From Microcyclospora pomicola (taxonomy: Eukaryota > Ascomycota > Dothideomycetes > Capnodiales): a stretch of 64,000 nucleotides of DNA. The notes beneath the pieces were generated by a model. That model was not told the DNA's origin and did no database searches. It saw nothing but the letters and a program-made list of their open reading frames with translations. The DNA lies in NCBI GenBank assembly GCA_002786065.1, contig NHNY01000002.1, positions 496,001-560,000 on the forward strand, given 5' to 3'. Below, piece by piece: positions 24,256 through 35,018 of this stretch (position 1 is its first letter; each line of letters begins with the position of its first letter). A program made the translations under genes and the position numbers.

Positions 24256-27200
24256 ATGTCCACCCCCGTCGTCCCGGCACGTCCGGTCAGGACACAGCAG
24301 AATGCGCCCTCTTCCGCCCTGCAAGATCAACCCCGAATCCCTCCTCGTCCCGTGCGGAAAACCGATCCCTCCCCCGATCGTGAGAACTTCACCCGTTCGC
24401 CGCTGAACGATCTCCCCGGCGTCAACGGCGGCATCGGTCGCCCGCCATCTCGTCCTTCGAATCTGGGCGTCGAAGCTCCTCGTCGTCCTCCCAGCATTTC
24501 CCTCCCGTCAGCCGCCGGTCAGGAGGGTGCCGAGTACGACAGCTACGATCAGCTGCCTGCGGACGCTCATGGCGCGAATGCTACCGCCGATGACGAGACT
24601 TCCGAGCAAACCAGGAACGTCGCGGCGGATGTTCCGCTGCATGCTCCCCGAGCTTCGTTCGCTCAGTCCACCGCCAAGAGCCGCATCGCCAGCGTCACGC
24701 GCACCGACTCGACACAGGCCGCGGCCGTGGGCATTGGAAAAGCGAGGCCGGATGATGATACACACATGGCGCCCGACACCCCACCCCCCGCTCGCTCGAG
24801 CAGTCGCGCGGGTGACCACATCCGACGACCGCCTTCGACCGATCTGCACCCGCTGCGTGCTCGTTCGAGCTTCAGCCGCTCGAGCTCCAGCCTGCCACAT
24901 GGCGGCACTCCCCGGCCGCCCAGCGTTCACAGCGTGGACCACCATGAGGGCATCCCCACCCACGGAATGTTCGTCCCGCTCTTGGCAGACCGCGGTGATG
25001 TGCAAGCTCCCTCACCCGGTCCAGCCCAGCAGACCCCGCATGCTCCGGGGATTGGGTTCTTCGCGGATGGCTCAGGACGCAACCACCACCGTAAGAGAAG
25101 CTCTCGACATGAATTCGGGCCGCCAGACAGCTACGGTCTGCACGGACATGGTATCATCCCGCAAGACCAGTTCGAGCGAGAGTGGGTGCAGAAACATCCA
25201 GAGGAGGCGGCGAAGCAAGGCTACGCCACTTTCACCCCCCGGCCTGCGTCTGCTTTGAAGCCCGAGCAGTTGAATAAGCTGGTTCATGAGACTCATGATA
25301 TTGGCATGGGTGTGTATTTGTTACGATGCTAAATCTCTCACATTTGACCCACTGACCACCAACCAGGTACGGACCGGCGCATGATCGGCACTCCCACTCA
25401 GCACGAGATCGCCTTCGATGCAACAGACATGTTCAACTCGCGCATGTCCACTCCTGCGAACGCCGAGAGCCGGAAACGTGGATCGAGTGGTCAGCAAGCG
25501 CCGATCGACCCGTCATTACAGAAGTCCGGAGACAAAGCCCGCAGCGTGTCTGCCTACGAGAGCGAGGACGAGCATGTATATCATATCGAACCTCATTACA
25601 AGCGAGGCAGCAAGATTACTGGAGGAGGCGCACATGACGGAGCCCTCGATTTGGGACCACAAGGTGGAAACACTGGTGGCAAAGGTGGCTGGTACACGGA
25701 AGACGGAGACGGCACCCCGATTCTTGCTTCGGACGAGATCATCAAGCGGCCCGGCAGTGCTTTCATGGAGCCGGCGGTGGCTCCGGAGTTCCATGACTAC
25801 GACAACGAATACTCGTCCAGTGGCCGTAGGCGGAGTGTGGACCCGCCCAGTCGTCCGTCTAGCAGACCGGGCAGTACCCATGGTGGAAGAGACTACCACG
25901 GTGGACCTCTGCATCGCTACACCTCGCACGAGCATCACGAGTCTGGAATGGGCACGCCTCTCGAAGAGATCGAAGAGTATGAACCGTTGTTCCCAGAGAA
26001 TGAGAAGCCCAAGAACCCGGCCCTCAAGCGACCTTCTGTCGCGCATCACCATTTTCCCAGTCAGGTAGGCTGCACCATATTAGATTTTTGGAGACGAGTC
26101 GTGAGACTGACAAACTTGTTACAGGACATCTGGGAAGACACGCCATCATCATTGCAATACGAGACGACCGTCGATACGCCAGAGCCACCGTTTGAGAGGC
26201 CTGCAGCATCCGAAAGCAAACCCGAAGCTGTTTTTGAAACACCCGAGCAAGAACAGAAACGTCGTGACGACAACCCGGCCGGCATGTTGAGCAGCGACAA
26301 AACATTCGTCAAGCCGCACTTCAAGGCCGGTGTCCGGGATGACATGCACGCCTCCAGACCGGGAGTGCAGCGCTTCCCAAGCTCCGACATTTGGGAGGAT
26401 ACTCCCGACAGTATGTATCTCGAGACTACCGTCAGCGGCCCACAGATGGATGAGATGAAAAGTCCCCCAGAAGATCGCCCAACGACTTCTGCTCTTCCCT
26501 CTAGCCAGGACGACGGACATGCTCGTTCCACGACCACCGGCATTCCCGGTGCGAGACCTTCCGTTCCAGCGCGTCCCGCACGACAGAGCAAGCTTGCGAA
26601 CGAGATCTCGCCTGGACTCGAGGGGCAAGAGAAGGAAGTGCCGGAGCTCGGCTTGACGAAGTCGAAGTCCCCGCCCGTTCCAGACAGGCCGAAGCCGAGC
26701 ATTCCTGCCCGCCCTGCGCGAGCATCGAATCAAGATCAAGCCGAGTCCCGTGATGTATCCAATGACGATTCAGCCGCTTCTCAGGCCAGATCGAAACCGG
26801 CGGTTCCAGCGCGACCCGCTGGTGGGAAGATTGCCGCACTGCAAGCAGGGTTTATGAGTGACTTGAACAAACGTCTTCAGCTTGGTCCACAGGGTCCGCC
26901 TCCCAAGGCCAAGGAACCGGAAGCAGAGGATGACGCCGAGCAAGCGCCTCTCGCCGACGCACGGAAAAGTAGAGTCAAGGGCCCGACACGTCGCAGCAAC
27001 AAACCCGTGGATCCGTCCCCGTTGAGCTTCTCCTTCTCCTCGCCCATGACACTCTTCCAGATCGACGAGACGGACGAACTGGTCGTCGGTGCGACTGAGG
27101 AAGCGCGACCCAAGACCGCCGAGATCGAGAAAGTCCTCTACGCCAACACCGCCAGCAACACATCGCAGACTGGTCTTCTCGCCGCCCAACCACGCGCCGG

Positions 27201-27456
27201 CGGCGAGGAGCCGAGTGTCGAGGAGAAGTTTGCCGCGGCCGAAGCGGTCGGCGCGGAAGGCGATGTCCCCGAACCCACCCTCGACCAGTCGTCAGTCGAC
27301 AAATCCGCCGCCATCCAGCCGGAACTCGAGACTGCACTCGCACACGCCGAGCCGGCACCTGAGCCCGAGCAGAGTAGTCCGACCGCGCCGGTGACGGAGA
27401 ACAGCACTGTCTCGACTGGCCCGGAGGAACGCAGCGAAGTGGTACCGGAGGCTTAG
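24256..27456 (+). CDS. AIM21: AIM21-like cortical actin-patch protein
   Basis: Three exons (24256-25309, 25367-26064, 26125-27456) encode 1027 aa, mostly low-complexity Pro/Ser/Arg-rich and probably disordered. Features are repeated polyproline modules (PVVPARPVR near the N terminus; SVPARPARQSK, SIPARPARAS and AVPARPAGG further on), two copies of a DIWEDTP...YLETTV-like motif around residues 585-690, and the family-like block GGKIAALQAGFMSDLNKRLQ followed by RKSRVKGPTRRS. That combination matches Aim21 (altered inheritance of mitochondria 21), which in yeast works with Tda2 and capping protein at actin patches through SH3 partners; orthology is inferred. Intron 2 is 60 nt and stop-free, but the repeat structure supports splicing it. 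Confidence 0.78.
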
Positions 27457-27961
27457 AAGATGCTGTTGTCGTGTTGGGAAGGCGTTTGGTGCATGTTCCT
27501 GGTCTTGTCTTGTCTTGTCTCGTTTATCGTCACGCAGGATACGGGTATCTGCTCTTGGGTGGGTTGAATGGCTCACTGTCGAAACGAACGGCTGTCTGTG
27601 CATCTGTCCGTTTGAGAAGCATTGACATCTGTACCCAGACGAAATCATCGATTCGCCCGACATTGTCGAGTATGCTACATCTTGTATCCCTTCTATCTAA
27701 ATTCGCCCAAAAAGTCCGTTCACATTCTTGACTCCCTTTTCTCCCTTTTGGTTCCCTTCCTTGATACGGTTATGTCGTCTCTAACATGCTCCCTCGCAGA
27801 CAAGCTTCTTGTTCCCCCTCAGACTCAGGTAGACCAAGCCGTGTGAACATGCATGAGTCCTGATTTGATGCATCTGTGTCCGAATCTGTGTGCACGGATG
27901 TGGTTACATGTATCTATAAGGTATATATTCATATGTCTCTCTCTCCACACACATACACATA

Positions 27962-27994
<33 letters not shown>

Positions 27995-28541
27995 ATCTAT
28001 CTACACACACACCTCCCGTTAGAAATAAGAGAGTAGAGGAGAAGGACAGGGCAGGGCAGGGGAGAAGGTAGGTTTAGGGTTGGCAAGTGCAGGCCCGGGT
28101 GTGTTGATAATGTCCTCCAGAAATCACTTCGACGCTTGGAGCAGAAGAGAGGTTGCTGGGATCGTGGGAGGGGGGGATCAGGGGACAGGGGATAGGGAGT
28201 CCATGGAGATGAACCAGAGGAGAGATCATGAGAGAGGGGGTAATTCAGTGGCGAGAGTTGAGAGCGGGGCTGGAGGTGTCTGTTGTGTGATTGTCGTGTG
28301 GATTGTCTGGATACGGATACATACTAACACGCCAGGCGGCATGCAGGAAGTCCAGGAGTCATGGAGTTGAAGGAAAGGAGGCCACGGGATTATGATGACG
28401 GGCATTATTCTGTTGAGAAATGGAGGGTTATTGCATCAGTAGATGTGGAATCATGTTAGTGAATGCGTACATGCACGATTAATTTATGTACATCCGCCCT
28501 CGCACAGTCCCTAATCCCCCTTCTCGCGTCACATTCCACAC
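27457..28541. other. Convergent intergenic region with simple repeats
   Basis: A 1.1-kb region between the stops of the AIM21-like gene (plus) and the universal-stress gene (minus). It contains a microsatellite block at about 27936-28015 and a purine-rich stretch at 28030-28080. No gene is visible. Confidence 0.5.
27936..28015. repeat. Compound microsatellite (CT)n-(CA)n-(TA)n-(CTAT)n
   Basis: The block runs through CT repeats, CACACA, about 14 consecutive TA units, CTAT repeats and another CA run. It is simple sequence in convergent intergenic DNA. Length variation between isolates is likely. Confidence 0.9.
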
Positions 28542-30113
28542 TCACTTCACCACCCCACGACTCAACTGCGCAAACACGCCCAACACCGCCGCGCCGCCCT
28601 GCGCATCTTCGTTCTCACGGTCGCGGCCCCGACTGCCGCTGCGGCCGGCCGTGCGACTGCGCCGCCGCGTCGCGCGCTCCTCGCGCTCCTTGGACTCCTC
28701 GACTTCCTCCTCGGCCATCTTCTGCCCGCGCTCGTACGCATTGAGTAGTGCTTCTTTCTTCTGCTCGAGCGCTTCTTCGCGCGCCGTGAGCAGGAGGTTG
28801 GTGTGGTCGGCAAGCGGGGTGGCAGTGGCGGCGGCGGGAGTGGTGTCGTCGTAGGCTTCGTCGTCGCTACCGGCGGGACTATCGAGCGTGCCGAGCTCGG
28901 GGGATTTGAGGATGCGCGCGTTGGGGGCGGGACTACTGTGGGAGTCGGAGTGCTCGGGGTTGCCGCGGGACAGCGAGCTGCCGCGCGCCGGTGGTTCGAG
29001 GGACTGGCGGTGACCACGGTAGCCAATGGCTTCGGCGACTTTCCGTGCTTCTTCGTCGGGATCGCCAGGTCCGAGTTCGCCTAATGCTCCCAGTTCGGCG
29101 CCAATGACGGACATTCGATGTCGGTCGTCGAGCAGATGGCCGCCACGCCCTCGAGGCGCGTCTTCGCTCTTGTCGAGGATATCCCGATACCCCGTCCGCT
29201 GGGGATCTTGCAGTCGCTTGCGTTTCTTAGACTCGCGCTTCCCACTCGGCCGCACGACAATCACTGGCACTGGGGAGTATTGCAAGCAGTATTTACTGAC
29301 AGATCCAGACGACAGGAGACCGTGGTAGCCGGTCAGATTGCGGCCCTTGGTCCCCACCACCAGAATCGCAGGCTCGTACAATCGGATCATCTGCTGGATG
29401 GTGTTGTGCACTTTTCCTATGCTGAACTCGAGCACCAAGCTGATGGCCCGATCTTCCGTGTTTTTCTTTTCAATCGCCTCCAAGAACCGTTCGGCCTCAA
29501 TCCGGTAACCCTTCTCGCCCTGCCCGCGTGACCATTTGATCGCCTCTTTGCTGTCCGGCTCCACCACTCGCAAGCACACCACCTCGTCGCCGTCATCCAC
29601 CAGCTCATCGATCAGCCACTCCAGCGCCGTGTCACTGTACTCATTCATATCTGTCCCGCATAAAAACGTCCGTGACCGCTTCGTGTATTCATAGTCTTTG
29701 TGTTTCCGGTTCAACGTCAAGCTGTAGTCGCTCGCACTGGGATTTCGAAAGGTATCGAACGACACCGACGGCCGGAATTGGGCTGGAGGTGGTGGGCTGC
29801 TCAGCCGTCGTCCTCGAGCTGGTCTCGTGCCATCTATAGCGACCGATCCTCGTGCGACAGGCGGGCGAGCACTGTTCGACCGGGAGTTGGTGGTGACGTC
29901 GCTTCGGACGGCATGAGGGACGAACTGCACGCTCTGACGGCGTCCAGACCCATCAGTACCTTCCAGAGTAGGTCTTCGCCAAGCCGGGACGAAAGAAGAA
30001 GAGGACGCTGGATTGCTGGTGTTGTCTAGAGACTGCTCGGGGATCGATCGGTCGGGAAGTATGGTGGACGCTGTCGCATCTGGCACGTTCGAGCGCGGTG
30101 AAGGGGTCCCCAT
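28542..30113 (-). CDS. Universal stress protein (UspA-domain) family protein
   Basis: Single-exon gene of 523 aa, start ATG at 30113. Residues 1-~145 are Ser/Arg/Pro-rich and probably disordered. The UspA fold spans about residues 150-300: beta-1 RTFLCGTDMNEYSDTALEW, then EVVCLRVVEP, and the nucleotide-site region VVGTKGRNLTGYHGLLSSGS followed by VSKYCLQYSPVPVIVVRP. The spacing within the G-x2-G...GS motif is longer than in classical ATP-binding bacterial members, so ATP binding is uncertain. The C-terminal ~220 residues are again low complexity, with a charged Glu/Lys/Arg helix (EALEQKKEALLNAYERGQK) near residue 450. Such Usp-fold proteins with long tails are common in Pezizomycotina; their function is not well defined. 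Confidence 0.85.
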   Translation of the reverse strand: MGTPSPRSNVPDATASTILPDRSIPEQSLDNTSNPASSSSFVPAWRRPTLEGTDGSGRRQSVQFVPHAVRSDVTTNSRSNSARPPVARGSVAIDGTRPARGRRLSSPPPPAQFRPSVSFDTFRNPSASDYSLTLNRKHKDYEYTKRSRTFLCGTDMNEYSDTALEWLIDELVDDGDEVVCLRVVEPDSKEAIKWSRGQGEKGYRIEAERFLEAIEKKNTEDRAISLVLEFSIGKVHNTIQQMIRLYEPAILVVGTKGRNLTGYHGLLSSGSVSKYCLQYSPVPVIVVRPSGKRESKKRKRLQDPQRTGYRDILDKSEDAPRGRGGHLLDDRHRMSVIGAELGALGELGPGDPDEEARKVAEAIGYRGHRQSLEPPARGSSLSRGNPEHSDSHSSPAPNARILKSPELGTLDSPAGSDDEAYDDTTPAAATATPLADHTNLLLTAREEALEQKKEALLNAYERGQKMAEEEVEESKEREERATRRRSRTAGRSGSRGRDRENEDAQGGAAVLGVFAQLSRGVVK

Positions 30114-31068
30114 GATGGCGAGGAGTCCGATACAGTGCCTACCAGGCTTCCTCCAACAGAATTACGATTCCAAAGAATGTATTGGCAGGAGTACTGTACT
30201 GTATGGAGTTGAGAGACTGCGAGATGTGGGGGTGGAGCCAGCACGTGGAGTGATCTGCAGAAGGTCGATCGTCCCGGGTTTCTTGCCTTCCAATGCCTAT
30301 AGCTACACGCAGGAAGCCACTTACCTACCTTAGTACTGTATTGCTGTTCATCCTGCCATGCCTCCCAAATAGTCAGGTTCACAAGTAGAATCTCCGCCAT
30401 GGGACTTTGAACGACCTGAAAGATTGATTGTCAACTTTCGGCTGAATATATGCATTACGTCAGTTCGACGATCCTGTAAACTGCTTCACAAAACGTTCAA
30501 AACCGGACAATGCAATCTCGAGATTCTTCAAGCGAAAGCGTGCCTTGCCTCAGTCAGACACTTGAGGCAGTACTGCACTCGTGCAAAACAAAAATAATAT
30601 TGCCTCCTACTGGAATCGAACCAATGACCTCGTCATTACTAGTGACGCGCTCTACCGCTGAGCTAAGAAGGCCAGATGAGATGTGTTCTCATGGCGGCAT
30701 GCATAGAATGGACATTTTTGTGTTGTATATAATACTTTCCTGATGGTACATCACGTGATCGTTCTTGGCGGCCAAGTGGTCTATAGGGTTGACTATGCGG
30801 AATGTCGTATGGTAGGATTGCTAGTATATTCATTCATCAGCTGTTGCTTGTATTGAGCTTGGTACTTAGGACTCGAACAGTTATTGGGATGGTACATCTC
30901 ACGTAGCTTTTAGGATGGAATGTGTCTGGCTCGTACTGATCGTGTCAAGGTATGCTGGCCATCGATCACTTCTGCAGAAAACCGCTATTGCTTGGTTTCG
31001 GCACGAGAATCCATCATCAACATCTTTCGTAATTGCTGAATTGCATGATATACACGATTCTAGATCGC
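30114..31068. other. Intergenic region carrying a tRNA-Thr gene
   Basis: About 0.95 kb between the universal-stress gene start (minus, left) and the RRP3 stop (minus, right). It contains the tRNA-Thr gene at 30601-30672 and a TACCTACCTTAGTA motif near 30322. Nothing else was identified. Confidence 0.5.
30601..30672 (-). tRNA. tRNA-Thr (anticodon AGU)
   Basis: The 72-nt minus-strand sequence folds as a complete cloverleaf without an intron. The acceptor stem GCCTTCT pairs with AGGAGGC (one G-U pair) and the discriminator base is A. The D arm is GCTC/GAGC. The anticodon stem CGTCA/TGACG encloses loop CTAGTAA with anticodon AGT. The T arm ATTGG-TTCGATT-CCAGT is intact. A Pol III terminator (TTTTT on the minus strand, plus-strand A run at 30590-30594) follows closely. 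Confidence 0.95.
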
Positions 31069-32556
31069 TCAGCCCTCCTCAGCATCCATGTTATCTCTCC
31101 TCCTCCCACCACCATTCTTCGCCCTGCCTCCACTGATACCTTTGCCTTTCTTTCCCCCATCACGTTTCTCATGTGCAGTCTTCATCTCCGTGATCGCAAT
31201 CCTCTGCGCGCTGCTCACCCGCTCTGCGAAGATCATCACTTCGGCCTTTTCAGTGGGATGTTCTTCCAGCTTCTTCCCCAGCGCTTTCTCTATTCTTTGA
31301 AACACTTCGATATCGTATTGAGTGACAATCGTGATGGCGACTCCAGATTTACCGGCTCGTGCTGTTCGGCCGACACGGTGGACGTATGTCTTGCTGTCTG
31401 GTGGCAGGTCATAGTTCAGCACGAGATCTACGGACGGGATGTCGAGACCTCGTGCCGCGACATCGGTTGCAACCAGGATCTCTCTACTGCCGCCACGGAA
31501 CTTGTTGAGAGAGCCGAGCCGAGCAGATTGATTCATCTGCCCATGGAGGGGAATCGCTGAACGACCGAGAGCTCGAAGGAGGAACGCGATGCGCTGCGTC
31601 TCATTGACAGTCCGAGTAAAGATAATGCAGGTCTGGCCGGAGAACTCGTGGAGAAGCGCGATGAGGTAGATGTCCTTGAACTTGTGTGGGATGAACAGAT
31701 AGCGCTGTATCAAATTCTTCACAGTCTGGTAGGAAGTTGACGAAATGCTAACTCGGACAGGGTCTTGGAGAGCAGCGCGGGTCAAGGAATCCAACTTGGT
31801 AGACATGGTCGCAGAGAAAAGCATCGTTCTTCGTTCGCGCGGCAGCACTTGTAGAATCTTGTCCAGTATCGGCCCGAAATCGAGATCAAGAAGTCGGTCT
31901 GCTTCGTCCATGACCAGATATTTCAGCTGCCGCAAAGAAAAGCCTTTCGTGTTCTCGAGATGATCCATGAGTCGCCCCGGAGTAGCAACCACGATATGAG
32001 GCTTCCGTGCCAATGCTATCGCTTGCGGCACCATGTCCATCCCACCGACTATGACAGCACATCGTACATTGATGAGGCTGCCCAGCGCCTCGAATTGTTG
32101 GCTGATCTGGTATGCTAGTTCTCGGGTTGGCGCCAGAACGAGCCCAAAGAGCGACTGTTGTTGATCGAGAAGAGCTTGCAGGATCGGTAGCGCGAATGCT
32201 GCTGTCTTTCCACTTCCAGTCTCTGCTAAGCCGATGATGTCGCGGTTGTTCAAGGCGATGGGAATGGACTCGCGCTGGATCGCAGTCGGATGCTTAAAAC
32301 CTAGCGATTCACAAGCATCGCACAGCGACTCAGTGATACCTAGATCTGCAAATGTCTTCTCCTCTTGCGCAGCATCACCCGTATCCTCTCTCTCCGTCGT
32401 CTTGTCGCCATGTCCATCATCGCTACTCTCTTCCTCTTCAGAACCTGACTCTGGAGCGATCCGCTTCGGTTGGCGCACGGGTGCTTGGATCCTGCTTTGC
32501 TTTCGCGGCTTCTGCTCGGGCACCTCTAGCTTCCGTTTCTTCAGTATGGCCGACAT
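31069..32556 (-). CDS. RRP3: DEAD-box ATP-dependent RNA helicase Rrp3 (DDX47 orthologue)
   Basis: Single-exon gene of 495 aa. All DEAD-box motifs are present: Q motif with GFKHPTAIQ near residue 86, Walker A AETGSGKT at 111-118, PTREL, TPGR, DEAD at 217-220, SAT at 248-250, and the C-terminal RecA motifs [10 protein letters not shown] and HRVGRTAR. The block [20 protein letters not shown] and the Lys/Gly/Arg-rich tail ending [11 protein letters not shown] are typical of Rrp3/DDX47. Rrp3 acts in the nucleolus in early 18S rRNA processing. The start chosen (32556, [10 protein letters not shown]) begins the Lys/Arg-rich nuclear-type N terminus; the frame stays open upstream to 32976 but overlaps the divergent gene. 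It shares a promoter with SSF1. Confidence 0.92.
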   Translation of the reverse strand: MSAILKKRKLEVPEQKPRKQSRIQAPVRQPKRIAPESGSEEEESSDDGHGDKTTEREDTGDAAQEEKTFADLGITESLCDACESLGFKHPTAIQRESIPIALNNRDIIGLAETGSGKTAAFALPILQALLDQQQSLFGLVLAPTRELAYQISQQFEALGSLINVRCAVIVGGMDMVPQAIALARKPHIVVATPGRLMDHLENTKGFSLRQLKYLVMDEADRLLDLDFGPILDKILQVLPRERRTMLFSATMSTKLDSLTRAALQDPVRVSISSTSYQTVKNLIQRYLFIPHKFKDIYLIALLHEFSGQTCIIFTRTVNETQRIAFLLRALGRSAIPLHGQMNQSARLGSLNKFRGGSREILVATDVAARGLDIPSVDLVLNYDLPPDSKTYVHRVGRTARAGKSGVAITIVTQYDIEVFQRIEKALGKKLEEHPTEKAEVMIFAERVSSAQRIAITEMKTAHEKRDGGKKGKGISGGRAKNGGGRRRDNMDAEEG

Positions 32557-32752
32557 GTTCGATGTTGTGTATAGGTTACGTGCATGGTCGCAACTGAGTC
32601 TTGGGGTATTTTTCTCGAAATCTTGGCTGCATCGGCGTTTGTGTACTATCTCCGGGCGCATTTTCTTTGCTAGCGTCGGCAATGGTCCATGAAATAATCT
32701 CGAAGCTTTCGAGTCTAACAACATCCAATCATTCAATAATTCCAACAACACG
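32557..32752. promoter_or_regulatory. Compact bidirectional promoter, RRP3 / SSF1
   Basis: Only 196 bp separate the divergent starts of two ribosome-biogenesis genes, implying a shared promoter. A T run (GTATTTTTC) and a short AT-rich stretch before the SSF1 start are visible. No textbook yeast RRPE or PAC element was found by eye. Confidence 0.6.
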
Positions 32753-34114
32753 ATGGCGAAACGTCGAGTGAAGAAGCGCACGCACGCCGGTGCGCCGGGG
32801 ACAGCTCCGAGACCTGGAAATGTGGTGTCGAAACCGGGCGATCGATCGCCCAAAAGCATGGTCATTCGCATTGGCGCAAGCGAAGTTGGACCCAGCGTGT
32901 CGCAGCTTGTCCGGGATGTCAGAAGTATGATGGAGCCACAGACTGCTACTCGGTTGAAGGAGAGAAGAAGTAACAAGCTGAGAGACTACACGACCATGGC
33001 TGGACCCCTAGGAGTTACACATCTTTTGCTGTTCAGTAGAAGTGAGACTGGAAATACCAATCTGCGGCTGGCGCTGACGCCACGAGGGCCAACGATGCAC
33101 TTTCGAGTGGAGAAGTACAGTCTGTGTAAAGATGTGCACAAGAGTATGAAGAGGCCGAAGAGTGGTGGAAAAGAGTATCTTACGGCACCACTACTGGTCA
33201 TGAACAATTTCACGACACAACCCAAAGAAGGGGAGGACAAGGCACAGTCGGAGAAGAAGATCCCCAAACACCTTGAGTCATTGGCAACAACTGTGTTTCA
33301 GTCGCTTTTTCCCCCCATCAACCCGACCAATGTTTCGCTCAGTACCATCAAACGCGTGATGCTGCTCGATCGCGTTCCACAAGACCCCAGCAACGATGCT
33401 GCGCAGTACATACTGAACCTCCGCCACTATGCGATTGAAGCTCGCACCGCAAAGTCCGTCCCCAAGCCATTGAGACGATTAGACGCCGCCGAGAAACTTA
33501 CGCATGCCGGCCAAAAGCGAAAACGTGGTGGCCTGCCTAACCTGGGCAAGCTAGCTGATGTGGCAGACTACCTTCTCGACCCACACGCAGCTGATGGTTT
33601 TACTTCTGGATCAGAGTCAGAACCAGACACCGATGCGGAAGTGGAAGTCGAGGCCGCGGTCGCACAAAAGCTCCAGCGTCGGAAACCACGCAAGGTAGGC
33701 GAGGAGAATGTCCCCTCAGGAAAGGATGCTCGGAAGGCCAATGTGATCAAGAAAGGCATCAAGCTTCACGAGCTCGGTCCAAGATTAAGGCTACGACTGA
33801 CCAAAGTTGAAGAAGGAACGTGCGGCGGCAAGGTCATGTGGCATGAGTATATCCATAAGACCAAAGAAGAGTTGAAGGAGATGGATAAAGTACACGAACA
33901 ACGGCGGCAAGAAAAGGAGCGGAGACGGGCGGAGCAAAAGGCCAACGTGGAGCGGAAGAAGGCCGAGCGGAAAGCGAATGGCCAAGAACCTGAGGATGAC
34001 GACGAGGAGATGGTGGGCAGCGACTTCGAGGACGACGAATGGGATGACTATGAGGACGAGATGGAGGGTGGGGTGCCTGTGGATGAGGACGAAGATATGG
34101 ATGATGCCACTTAA
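32753..34114 (+). CDS. SSF1: Ribosome biogenesis protein Ssf1/Ssf2 (Peter Pan family, Brix domain)
   Basis: Single-exon gene of 453 aa beginning [13 protein letters not shown] at 32753. The Brix domain spans about residues 34-340. It shows the N-terminal PKSMVIRIG, the family-typical [11 protein letters not shown] and [21 protein letters not shown] segments, and the C-terminal [19 protein letters not shown] near 345. A long Lys/Arg/Glu coiled-coil-like tail (about 380-420) and a very acidic C terminus ([21 protein letters not shown], then DEDEDMDD) follow, as in Ssf1/PPAN proteins. Ssf1 is known to act in the nucleolus in maturation of 60S pre-ribosomes, with Rrp14 and Rrp15. It is divergent from RRP3. 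Confidence 0.93.
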   Translation: MAKRRVKKRTHAGAPGTAPRPGNVVSKPGDRSPKSMVIRIGASEVGPSVSQLVRDVRSMMEPQTATRLKERRSNKLRDYTTMAGPLGVTHLLLFSRSETGNTNLRLALTPRGPTMHFRVEKYSLCKDVHKSMKRPKSGGKEYLTAPLLVMNNFTTQPKEGEDKAQSEKKIPKHLESLATTVFQSLFPPINPTNVSLSTIKRVMLLDRVPQDPSNDAAQYILNLRHYAIEARTAKSVPKPLRRLDAAEKLTHAGQKRKRGGLPNLGKLADVADYLLDPHAADGFTSGSESEPDTDAEVEVEAAVAQKLQRRKPRKVGEENVPSGKDARKANVIKKGIKLHELGPRLRLRLTKVEEGTCGGKVMWHEYIHKTKEELKEMDKVHEQRRQEKERRRAEQKANVERKKAERKANGQEPEDDDEEMVGSDFEDDEWDDYEDEMEGGVPVDEDEDMDDAT

Positions 34115-35018
34115 GACTGAGGCTCGGTGCCTCTTGAGACCGTATAGACATATGTGCCTGGGTGCAGTGCGTTGGTCGATCGATGACATTAGAGAATCGG
34201 AAACAACTTCTTCACGTACACGTTCAGTGGCGAGGTTCGCAAAATTCGCCCACTGACTATTCGGGAAAAGGAAATGGGAAGATTGAAGCTGAATACAAGG
34301 CTTCAAGGTATGAATATGCGCTGTATTGATACTGCGGGCCTGAGACAAACGGCAGTCCGTGGGCATCGTGCATACACTTTGCGCCATACATTGTTCGCCT
34401 TGTAAACACAAATGCACGGTAGCATGAGAATAGACGAAGCGCTGTAGCGGGTCGCTGCTCGTGCGGGCATGGCAAGTTGCATTGGCCCAGCTACATCAAG
34501 TTGAAGAGATAATGGGATATCATCAAAACATGCGTCGTTTTCGAGCTCCAATTAGTGCAACTTATTTGTTTGCGTGCACGTATGTCAATATATGTACATG
34601 AACCTCATGCCTAAGTGCCCTCAAATCTGACATTATCGCCATCTTTAATCATGACTCTAGCCTCTTGCACGTAGACTCCAGTCCTGTCCCCTTTCTGGAC
34701 GATCTCAAAAGCGTCCACCATCAACATTCAGATGTGCCAGCAGCACATCAGCCGATGAGACCGTCCCGATCACGACCCGAGCCTCCAAAGTGCATTTAAG
34801 CGTTGGGTACAGTCGTGGCGGTCAGGAATGCTGACAGAGATGACTATAGATATCTGAGACTGAGCTGTATGAGCCGCCCCATTATAGAATTTTTGAATGT
34901 GGCTGTAGGCGAAACAAGCCAAGTCAAGTATGCTGCCTGAGCATACAACGGCTTGATGCATTTGCAACATGATCGCGCGATTCATACGCGGACTGCGCAA
35001 ATGTCGCTGCGCTGCAAT
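34115..35018. other. Convergent intergenic region, no gene seen
   Basis: About 0.9 kb between the stops of SSF1 and the PGAP4-like gene, AT-richer than its neighbours. No coding-like frame, RNA gene or repeat was recognised. Confidence 0.5.
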
